A stretch of DNA of 7,607 bases from JAIPEL01 sp050115795 (GTDB lineage: Bacteria > Desulfobacterota > Desulfobacteria > Desulfobacterales > CAFBRK01). Each line of letters begins with the position of its first letter. Position 1 is the first letter of the stretch. The notes under the pieces are model-generated. The model was not told the origin of the DNA and made no database searches. It was given only the letters and a program-made list of their open reading frames with translations. Both the position numbers and the translations under genes were made by a program. The stretch lies in NCBI GenBank assembly GCA_050115795.1, contig JASFPT010000203.1, positions 1 to 7,607 of the forward strand. Direction: 5' to 3'. This document shows, in pieces, positions 1-7,607 of the stretch.

Positions 1-109
1 CTTCGGTGGTGTTTCGCTCGGTGCGGATTCGCCAGTCCCGGACCAGGCGCTTGCCCTCGTAGATACCGATCACCGTATTGGTGTTTCCCACATCGATGAC
101 CAAAAGCAT
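1..109 (-). CDS. coaX: Type III pantothenate kinase, N-terminal part (cut by window edge)
   Basis: CoaX phosphorylates pantothenate with ATP, the first committed step of coenzyme A synthesis, in the cytoplasm. Only the first 36 codons are present, reading MLLVIDVGNTNTVIGIYEG and then KRLVRDWRIRTERNTTE. The D-x-G-N-T-N motif at residues 6-11 is the phosphate-binding signature of the ASKHA-fold type III kinases, and the following 'I-G-I-Y-E-G' strand and 'W-R-I-R-T' segment are also typical. The ATG at 109-107 is preceded by GAAGGAACG, a reasonable ribosome binding site about 7-9 bases away. It lies 177 bp downstream of folP on the same strand. The remaining catalytic region is outside the window. 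Identification is from motif recognition; the type II (CoaA-like) enzymes do not start this way. Confidence 0.9.
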   Translation of the reverse strand, partial: MLLVIDVGNTNTVIGIYEGKRLVRDWRIRTERNTTE

Positions 110-158
110 GGATCACGTTCCTTCATTCTGCGGTGAATCAAAAATAGCTTCTTTCAAA

Positions 159-181
159 AGGGGATTGTCCAACAGTCCCCT
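159..181 (-). terminator. Weak hairpin plus T-run between folP and coaX
   Basis: Read on the minus strand, AGGGGA pairs with TCCCCT around an 11-base loop, and the right arm runs into TTTT followed by GAAAG. This is the form of a weak rho-independent terminator located after folP and before coaX. The stem is only six pairs and the T-run is short, so it may only attenuate readthrough or may be chance. The rest of the 177-bp gap (110-286) shows no convincing gene. Confidence 0.3.
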
Positions 182-286
182 GTCGCATCAGTGCCGGCGC
201 GCCGGTCGATCCCGGACAGGTCATGGGGAATGGGGTTGCGACGGTTTCAATACGATCGGCCCTCCTGCCGGTGATCGCAACTTCCA

Positions 287-1217
287 TCAGGGTCCTGGCC
301 GCGCTACGGCTGCCGGCGGCGCATTCCGGATCGCATCGACGATGCGCAGGGTCGCGACGGTTTCTGCGACCTCGTGCACCCGGACGATGTGGGCCCCGGC
401 AAGGGCTGCAGCGGCCACGGCCGCCTGGGTGCCGGTGGCGACGACCGGAAGATCGGCAGAGATGTCGGATTGGTCAGTGGGCTTGAGGAGATTTCGGATG
501 AAGGCCTTGCGGGAGGGGCCCACCAGGATCGGTGCATCGAGCCCCGCGAAAAGGCCGATATGTCGCAGCAGCAGCAGATTGTGTTCCACGGTCTTGCCGA
601 ATCCGATTCCCGGGTCGACGACGATCTGGGAGCGGGCGACCCCGGCCTCGACCGCTCGCAGGACAGCATCTGCGAGAAATGAAGCGATCTCCCCGAAAAG
701 GTCCTCGTAAACCGGCGACCGCTGCATGGTCTTCGGGGTGCCGAGCATGTGCATGAGGATCACCGGAACGCCGGCGGCCGCCGCGGCCGCTCCCATTTCC
801 GGATCGAGGCGCAGCGCGCCCACGTCGTTGACGATGGTGGCCCCCGCGTCGATCGCCGCCCGGGCCACCGCGGCTTTGTTGGTGTCGATGGAGATCGGGA
901 TGTCGATACGGGCGGAAAGCGTCCGGATCACCGGGATCACGCGGCGAAGTTCCTCTTCCTCGGAGACCGGATCGGAAAAGGGGCGTGTCGATTCCCCGCC
1001 CACGTCGAGCATGTCCGCGCCTTCCTCGGCGAGTCGCTCTGCCTGGGACACGGCCCGGTCGGTGGAGAAAAACCGGCCGCCGTCTGAAAACGAATCCGGG
1101 GTGACGTTGACGATCCCCATGACCCGTGTTGCCGGGCCCAGGGAGATTTGTCGGCCCCCTGCCGTCAGGGTGTAGGGACGCCGGGAAACGGCCGCCGAGG
1201 GGATGGGCTCCGGCAGA

Positions 1218-1231
<14 letters not shown>
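287..1231 (-). CDS. folP: Dihydropteroate synthase
   Basis: FolP condenses p-aminobenzoate with 6-hydroxymethyl-7,8-dihydropterin diphosphate to give dihydropteroate in folate synthesis, and is the target of sulfonamides. The 314-residue protein shows the family motifs in order: MGIVNVTPDSFSDGGRF (38-54, pterin-binding signature 1), MLDVGGESTRPF (74-85, signature 2), SIDT (114-117), NDVGAL (135-140), MHMLGTPKTMQ (160-170), DPGIGFGKT (206-214), LVGPSRKAF (236-244) and RVHEV (284-288). No expected motif is missing. The frame is open further upstream to 1336, but those residues are Arg-rich and antisense-free shadow of the ftsH tail. The ATG at 1231 has a GAGGAAG site just ahead and gives a normal N-terminus, although about 30 residues longer than compact family members before the first motif. 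The start lies 14 bp inside ftsH, implying translational coupling. The ftsH-folP pairing is the same as in enterobacteria. Confidence 0.95.
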
Positions 1232-3176
<1,945 letters not shown>

Positions 3177-3183
3177 AGACTTT

Positions 3184-3188
3184 CTCCT
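3184..3188 (-). promoter_or_regulatory. ftsH ribosome binding site, decides a TTG start
   Basis: The minus strand reads GAGAGGAGAAAGTCT and then TTG. AGGAG sits seven bases before the TTG, an ideal distance, and the protein from that codon matches the standard short FtsH N-terminus. The GTG 42 bases upstream (3218) has GGAG abutting it with no proper spacer. Confidence 0.75.
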
Positions 3189-3238
3189 CTCGGGGTCACA
3201 GCCCGCCGGTGCCTGCACTCCGGACCCGGCCTGGCTTG

Positions 3239-3266
3239 ATGCTAATCACTTAATCGGGATCGGCAA
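3239..3266 (-). promoter_or_regulatory. Possible weak internal promoter ahead of ftsH
   Basis: On the minus strand TTGCCG, 16 bases, then TAGCAT straddles the end of tilS. Each hexamer matches the sigma70 consensus at about four of six positions. It is in the right place to give ftsH-folP extra transcription independent of tilS, since the tilS-ftsH gap is 73 bp. Chance is a serious alternative. Confidence 0.22.
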
Positions 3267-4689
3267 GCAGTTCGGCGCGAAGAACCTGCCGGCTCTCGGG
3301 CCCTGCCCTGAAATCCTCGGCCGTGCGGTGGCCGACCACCCAGGCGATCTTGCCTCCACAAACCAACAAGGGGCAGCTTGAGCGAAGATGCCGGGGCACT
3401 TTCCGGTTCACAAAAAAGTCGAAGACCTTCTGGGTGCCGGCCATTCCCGAGGGGCGGAAACGATCCCCGGGCCGCACGTTGCGCACCGTAACCGGAAAAC
3501 AGAATTTTCCCATATCAAAAAAGGCAACCTGCTGTCCAGATCGGGCGAGCCGGCCGAAATCGACCGGACCGCAGACCGAAAGCCGCAGCAGGAGCCCGCC
3601 GACCGGGAGCCGAAACTCCCCGGGCGCTTCGATGCAAAGCCGGTATTTTGGGGCATCGGCCTGCGACAACCGATCGTCTTGGCAGAATTCGAGCCGGTCG
3701 TAGCACCGGAAAACACGCAGACCCCGGGGCAGGTGAAGCTCACCGGTTCCCTTCTTCTGATGCAGCAGCGTGCCGACCGCCTCCAGGTGGCGAAAGCCGA
3801 TCCGCCGCAGATCGCCCTGCAGCTCGGTGACGGTTTTTCTTAGCACTCTTCGGCAAGCCGCCTCCGGCAGGGCGGCAAGGCGGGACACCGACAGCGACAG
3901 CCGCTCCGGTTCCTCCCCGATCACCGCCTTTTCGAACATCTTTTCCGCCAGTTCATCCATCCAGCGATCTTCGGCCTGCACGATGGTCGAAAGTCGCAGG
4001 AGCGATTCGGTCAGTTGCGGGTTGTACTCGGCGGAAAGCTGAGGGATCAGGTCGTGGCGGATCCGGTTCCGGAGAAACCTTCGATCGGCGTTCGTGGAAT
4101 CGACCACATAAGGGATGTCGTTTTCTTCCAGGTAGGCCAGGATCTGCTCCCTCCGCTGGTCGATCAGCGGACGCACGAACCGCCCCCGCTTCGGCGCAAT
4201 GCCGCCCAGGCCCCTGGGGCCGGCCCCCCTCAGCAGGAACAGCAGGATCGACTCGGCGCTGTCGTCGGCGTGGTGGCCCACGGCGATTTTGGAAAATCCG
4301 TGGCGGTCGGCCATATGCCGGAGAGAGGCGTATCGAAGCTTCCGGGCGGCTTCTTCCAACGAGAGGCGATGGCGCCTGCGATAGGCGTGGACATCCAGAC
4401 GATCGGAAAACAGGCGAAGGCCCATGGCCGTCGCCTGCCGCGCGACGAACTCGGCATCGCGGTCGGCTTCGGCCCCGCGCAGCCCGTGGTGCAGGTGGGC
4501 CAGGGCGATCGGGATGCTCTGATCCTGGGCGATCTGAAACAGAGAGTGAACCAGGGCGATGGAGTCCGGGCCCCCGGAGGCGGCGACCAGGATCGAATCG
4601 CCGGCGGCGATCATCCGGTGGGCGGAAAGGGTCCTCAGGACCGAAGCGACAAAGCCGGTTTTACTGCAGCCGCTGGGCGATGTTGGCAT
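3250..4689 (-). CDS. tilS: tRNA(Ile)-lysidine synthetase
   Basis: TilS attaches lysine to C34 of the CAU-anticodon isoleucine tRNA using ATP, which switches the tRNA from AUG to AUA decoding and from methionine to isoleucine charging. It is essential in nearly all bacteria. The 479-residue protein has the N-type ATP pyrophosphatase P-loop SGGPDS (38-43), then LAHLHHGLRG (63-72), GHHADDSAES (138-147) and STNADRRFLRNRIRHDLIP (198-216), all typical of TilS. It also has a full C-terminal TilS_C domain with NVRPGDRFRPSG (404-415), KVFDFFVNRKVPRHLR (421-436) and IAWVVGHR (448-455). This is the long, C-domain-containing form seen in E. coli and B. subtilis. The ATG at 4689 lies 29 bp inside the preceding lipoprotein gene and has only a poor ribosome binding site, so translation may be coupled. 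The next in-frame start, ATG at 4614, is possible but would trim the N-terminal helix. Confidence 0.95.
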   Translation of the reverse strand: MPTSPSGCSKTGFVASVLRTLSAHRMIAAGDSILVAASGGPDSIALVHSLFQIAQDQSIPIALAHLHHGLRGAEADRDAEFVARQATAMGLRLFSDRLDVHAYRRRHRLSLEEAARKLRYASLRHMADRHGFSKIAVGHHADDSAESILLFLLRGAGPRGLGGIAPKRGRFVRPLIDQRREQILAYLEENDIPYVVDSTNADRRFLRNRIRHDLIPQLSAEYNPQLTESLLRLSTIVQAEDRWMDELAEKMFEKAVIGEEPERLSLSVSRLAALPEAACRRVLRKTVTELQGDLRRIGFRHLEAVGTLLHQKKGTGELHLPRGLRVFRCYDRLEFCQDDRLSQADAPKYRLCIEAPGEFRLPVGGLLLRLSVCGPVDFGRLARSGQQVAFFDMGKFCFPVTVRNVRPGDRFRPSGMAGTQKVFDFFVNRKVPRHLRSSCPLLVCGGKIAWVVGHRTAEDFRAGPESRQVLRAELLADPD

Positions 4690-5056
4690 GGACGATTTTG
4701 GAGACTTTCTGATCCCAGTATCCCACGACGCCGGATCGCACGCCGATTTCGGTGATATTCAGCGATACCATGTTCAGGGTGATCGTGACCGGCGTGCCGT
4801 CTGAACGTTCGGCTTTGATCACCGACTTGATCGCGTCTCCGGTCGGCTTCTCGATCACCGTCATCCTCAGGGCGTGAAGGGTTTCCATCGCCGCCGCCAG
4901 GGCCTTGTCAAAAGGGGCTTGGTAGGTTCGGGTCAAGTCGCCCTCGGCGTAGGTGTAGACCCCGGCGCCTGCGCCTGCGCCGGCGATGAGGGCAGGGCAA
5001 CCGGTGGACATCAGGCTGGCAGATAGAAGAAGCGCGATCAGCAGGTGTTTCCACAT
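4661..5056 (-). CDS. Small DUF3568-like lipoprotein
   Basis: This 131-residue protein has no established function. Residues 1-19 form a signal peptide (Lys-3, a Leu/Ala-rich core, then MSTG) followed by Cys-20, which fits a lipobox although the -3 position is Ser rather than the usual Leu. It is likely anchored in a membrane by that cysteine. Next comes a Gly/Ala run AGAGAGAGVYTYAEGDL (25-41), then RTYQAPFDKALAAAMETLHAL (a segment of 43-63), KSVIKAERSDGTPVTITL (77-94) and a C-terminal ITEIGVRSGVVGYWD (101-115). This arrangement, Y-T-Y-x-E-G-D-L followed by T-Y-x-A-P-F-D-K, resembles DUF3568 lipoproteins, by memory only. The ATG at 5056 has AAGGGA upstream. It appears to be the first gene of the leftward operon and overlaps tilS by 29 bp, but nothing links its role to tRNA modification. 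Confidence 0.85.
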   Translation of the reverse strand: MWKHLLIALLLSASLMSTGCPALIAGAGAGAGVYTYAEGDLTRTYQAPFDKALAAAMETLHALRMTVIEKPTGDAIKSVIKAERSDGTPVTITLNMVSLNITEIGVRSGVVGYWDQKVSKIVHANIAQRLQ

Positions 5057-5112
5057 AGCGTTCCCTTATAAATAGATGTGAGCGGTTGGCATCGGCGCGG
5101 TAAGCCCCTGGA

Positions 5113-5134
5113 CGGCGCCGCTTTCAGGGCGCCG
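5113..5134. other. GC-rich hairpin in the leader of the leftward operon
   Basis: CGGCGCC and GGCGCCG flank an 8-base spacer, giving a perfect seven-pair stem. It lies about 57 bases upstream of the lipoprotein start and within the predicted 5' leader of that transcript. There is no T-run on either strand, so it does not look like an intrinsic terminator. It could stabilise the leader mRNA or be a chance product of GC richness. Confidence 0.35.
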
Positions 5135-5148
5135 GGCGGGATCGTTAC

Positions 5149-5160
5149 CCGGACGTCCGG
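5149..5160. promoter_or_regulatory. 12-bp perfect palindrome at a predicted transcription start
   Basis: CCGGACGTCCGG reads identically on both strands. It abuts the predicted -10 of the leftward promoter (5161-5166), so it would cover the transcription start at about 5153. That is a classic operator position. No regulator is known from this window. Chance GC palindromes of this size are not rare, so the role is inferred. Confidence 0.35.
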
Positions 5161-5189
5161 ACCCTATGCCAGCAAGGTTAAAAAGTCAA
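5161..5189 (-). promoter_or_regulatory. Sigma70-type promoter for the lipoprotein-tilS-ftsH-folP operon
   Basis: On the minus strand TTGACT (5189-5184), a 17-base spacer and TAGGGT (5166-5161) match the housekeeping consensus at five and three positions; the -10 keeps the key first T, second A and last T. The start would be near 5153, leaving a leader of about 97 bases before the lipoprotein ATG. Its position in the only sizeable gap upstream of the leftward genes fits. Confidence 0.55.
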
Positions 5190-5230
5190 CAAAGACCCCA
5201 TGATACAGGCGCATGCCGCCTTCGCGTCGC

Positions 5231-5266
5231 CTTTTTTCTTGAAAAAGTTTTCAGATCCCTTATCAT
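5231..5266 (+). promoter_or_regulatory. Strong sigma70-type promoter for the SRP RNA gene
   Basis: TTGAAA (5239-5244), a 16-base spacer and TATCAT (5261-5266) each match consensus at five of six bases. A T-rich tract (5231-5238) just upstream resembles an UP element, as expected for a stable RNA gene. The predicted start, about 5273, coincides with the first base of the helix 1 strand of the RNA. A small TGAAAA-AG-TTTTCA inverted repeat overlaps the -35 box. Confidence 0.7.
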
Positions 5267-5272
5267 CGGTCC

Positions 5273-5524
5273 GGGTTGTGCTAGGCGGGGAGCTAGCGGT
5301 GCCCTGAACCCGAAATCCGCTTACGCGGGGCTGAATTCCCTCCCGAGGATTTGGTTCCCGACGTCGTGGCAAGCGCCGGCCGGCCGCCGCGCAACAGGCG
5401 GTCGTGAACCTCGTCAGGTCCGGAAGGAAGCAGCGATAAGCGATGCGGCCTGTGTCGCGGATCGTTCCCGGTCATTTGAGCAAGCCACGATCGAGGGGCA
5501 CATTCGATGGAGGGTGCACAACCT
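5273..5524 (+). ncRNA. ffs: Signal recognition particle RNA, large bacterial type
   Basis: This RNA binds Ffh to form the particle that targets nascent membrane and secreted proteins. The S-domain tip GTCAGGTCCGGAAGGAAG (5413-5430, continuing CAGC) with its GGAA loop is the hallmark. Unlike the roughly 114-base 4.5S RNA of E. coli, the 5' part has GTGCTAGGCGGGGAGC and TAGCGGTGCCCTGAACC followed by a small hairpin loop with TCCGC and then TCCCTCCCGAGG, which matches the Alu domain of the B. subtilis scRNA as I recall it. The ends pair: GGTTGTGC (5274-5281) with GCACAACC (5516-5523), which is helix 1. Long-range helix 5 pairings are visible, TCGTGGC (5364-5370) with GCCACGA (5484-5490), and CCGCG/ACAGGC (5387-5399) with GCCTGT/CGCGG (5448-5460). 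Length is about 252 bases against about 270 in B. subtilis. Exact ends are inferred from pairing and promoter. No clear terminator follows. Confidence 0.93.
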
Positions 5525-5625
5525 TTCCCCCCCTGTCGTGCCGTCTGCCGGTACGGTCGGTCGACCCATTCCCCAAACGGGCCCACCGGCGCGCAAACCA
5601 CCGCTACTCAGGGCTCCGGTTCATC

Positions 5626-5653
5626 TTGACATGCTCCCATACCGTATTATTTT
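5626..5653 (+). promoter_or_regulatory. Probable promoter for grpE-dnaK
   Basis: TTGACA (5626-5631) is a perfect -35 box. The best-spaced -10 is TATTTT (5648-5653, 16-base spacer); the better hexamer TATTAT (5645-5650) is only 13 bases away, which is short for sigma70. The -35 is preceded by C, so CTTGAC also resembles the heat-shock sigma32 -35 element, but no CCCCAT-type -10 lies at the right distance. Which sigma factor uses it cannot be settled from sequence. Confidence 0.5.
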
Positions 5654-5656
5654 TCA

Positions 5657-5670
5657 GGCAAAGTTTTGCC
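5657..5670. promoter_or_regulatory. Dyad at the grpE promoter start region
   Basis: GGCAAA and TTTGCC are separated by GT, giving perfect six-base arms. It lies just after the -10 candidates and about 40 bases before grpE, an operator-like position. It is not the CIRCE element (TTAGCACTC and its complement) bound by HrcA. It may be chance. Confidence 0.35.
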
Positions 5671-5710
5671 CGCTAACCCTTGTAAAATCGCAGAGAGGAA
5701 GTGTCGTAGG

Positions 5711-6367
5711 ATGGTGAAGGGAAAGAAAGTGTCGGTCACCGAAGAAGTCGAGTCGCAGGTTCATCCGGCCGCGACGGAAGATCTCGTCCAGCAGGAGGAG
5801 ACGCCGGCGGCAGAATCGGAAGAAGCCGGCGAGCAAGAAGGCGCCACCGGCAAGGTCTCGCCCGATGACGCCCTTCCGGGCAGGCTGGAAAAGGCCGAAA
5901 ACGAGGCGCGGGAAAATTACGACAAATATCTTCGGGTATGCGCCGATTTCGACAATTTCAAGAAACGCTCCGCCAGGGAGATGGAGGACTACCGGAAGTT
6001 TACCAACGAGAAGCTGATCAAGGAACTGCTTCCGGTGGTGGACAACCTGGAAAGAGCGCTGATATCCGTCGAAGATCCCACGGCAGACGACAAGGGAATC
6101 CGGGAGGGGGTGGAGCTTACGCTTCGTGAAATCCTGCGGGTGTTGGAGCGGTTCGGCGTCAAATCGATTCAAAGCCTCAATGAACCATTCGATCCGGCCT
6201 ACCACCAGGCGATGATGCAAGAGCCCCGGCCAAACGTTCCGGGCAACACCGTGATCACCGAACTGCAAAAAGGCTATACGCTTCACGACCGTCTTCTGCG
6301 GCCCGCCATGGTCGTTGTTTCCGCCCCGACGGCCGCGCAAGAAAACGATGCCGGCAGCTCCGGCTGA
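5711..6367 (+). CDS. grpE: Nucleotide exchange factor GrpE
   Basis: GrpE is the cochaperone that releases ADP from DnaK, resetting its substrate-binding cycle in the cytoplasm. The 218-residue protein has an acidic, low-complexity N-terminus (about 10-55), a long coiled-coil helix from about 56 to 105 with YDKYLRVCADFDNFKKRSAR (70-89), a four-helix dimerisation region with LLPVVDNLERAL (106-117), and the C-terminal beta domain that contacts DnaK: NEPFDPAYHQAM (157-168) and VPGNTVITELQKGYTLHDR (176-194), then LLRPAMVVVS. These are the GrpE signature. The start at ATG 5711 has GAGAGGAA at 5693-5700, a slightly long spacing of 11. GTG at 5729 after GAAGGGAAAGAAA is an in-frame alternative that would shorten the protein by six residues. 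The gene is 62 bp before dnaK on the same strand, so they are likely cotranscribed. Confidence 0.95.
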   Translation: MVKGKKVSVTEEVESQVHPAATEDLVQQEETPAAESEEAGEQEGATGKVSPDDALPGRLEKAENEARENYDKYLRVCADFDNFKKRSAREMEDYRKFTNEKLIKELLPVVDNLERALISVEDPTADDKGIREGVELTLREILRVLERFGVKSIQSLNEPFDPAYHQAMMQEPRPNVPGNTVITELQKGYTLHDRLLRPAMVVVSAPTAAQENDAGSSG

Positions 6368-6415
6368 CCCAATCTTTTGAGAAGCTCATTACTGCCGAAA
6401 TTTTTTGTCTCGGGT

Positions 6416-6426
6416 GAAGGAGGAGG
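6416..6426 (+). promoter_or_regulatory. Strong ribosome binding site of dnaK
   Basis: GAAGGAGGAGG runs up to three bases before AAA-ATG, giving a GGAGG core (6419-6423) six bases from the start. It is the strongest Shine-Dalgarno sequence in the window, fitting the high expression usual for DnaK, and fixes the start at 6430. Confidence 0.8.
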
Positions 6427-6429
6427 AAA

Positions 6430-7607
<1,178 letters not shown>

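Noticed and set aside
138..224. 28-codon minus-strand frame between folP and coaX
   Set aside because: It starts with ATG but has no ribosome binding site, no recognisable composition, and overlaps the hairpin candidate.
3177..3218. GTG start for ftsH, 42 bases upstream
   Set aside because: It lacks a properly spaced ribosome binding site, adds atypical residues, and the TTG at 3176 is better supported.
5531..5570. CCGT/ACGG and GGTCGACC small dyads after the SRP RNA as a terminator
   Set aside because: The stems are four or so pairs with no T-run on the plus strand, too weak to call.
5600..5710. CIRCE element or sigma32 promoter ahead of grpE
   Set aside because: No TTAGCACTC-type inverted repeat is present and no CCCCAT-like -10 lies at the right distance from CTTGAC.
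5166..5717. 183-codon open frame on the plus strand
   Set aside because: It runs across the SRP RNA gene and two promoters; the translated sequence has no domain character and the RNA structure explains the conservation.
5654..6340. 228-codon open frame on the minus strand
   Set aside because: It is antisense to grpE and has no recognisable family features.
6368..6429. Separate dnaK promoter in the grpE-dnaK gap (TTGAGA, 17 bases, ATTTTT)
   Set aside because: The -10 match is poor and the 62-bp gap is readily explained by cotranscription from upstream.

Overview
This window is about 60% GC by eye and carries ordinary chromosomal housekeeping genes. The best guess for the host is a diderm, probably a Desulfobacterota (deltaproteobacterial) species. 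DnaK carries the long insertion in its nucleotide-binding domain that is typical of Gram-negative DnaK, and there is a small lipoprotein that looks like the DUF3568 family. The assignment is an inference from protein style and gene order; no database was searched. No mobile element, CRISPR array, tRNA gene or phage gene was seen.

The left two thirds (about 1-5189) is read leftward. In transcription order it holds a small lipoprotein gene (5056-4661), tilS (4689-3250, tRNA-Ile lysidine synthetase), ftsH (3176-1218, membrane AAA+ zinc protease), folP (1231-287, dihydropteroate synthase) and the first 36 codons of coaX (109-1, type III pantothenate kinase), which runs off the left edge. The lipoprotein and tilS genes overlap by 29 bp and ftsH and folP by 14 bp. 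This suggests one operon, probably driven by a sigma70-like promoter at 5189-5161.

The centre (5190-5710) has no protein gene. It holds a rightward promoter (5239-5266) and a gene for the signal recognition particle RNA (about 5273-5524). This RNA appears to be the large bacterial form: it has the S-domain tip and also the 5'/3' Alu-domain segments, with its two ends pairing as helix 1. The leftward operon promoter and the SRP RNA promoter diverge from the same intergenic space.

The right third is read rightward: grpE (5711-6367, nucleotide exchange factor) and dnaK (6430 to the right edge, cut at the interdomain linker after 392 codons). A promoter-like sequence and a short dyad lie ahead of grpE; no CIRCE element is visible.

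The window therefore combines protein quality control (FtsH, GrpE, DnaK), protein targeting (SRP RNA), tRNA modification and folate/CoA synthesis. I do not see an undescribed system here. The points most worth a second look are the large SRP RNA in what looks like a proteobacterial-type genome, the TTG start of ftsH, and the dyads sitting at two predicted transcription starts.
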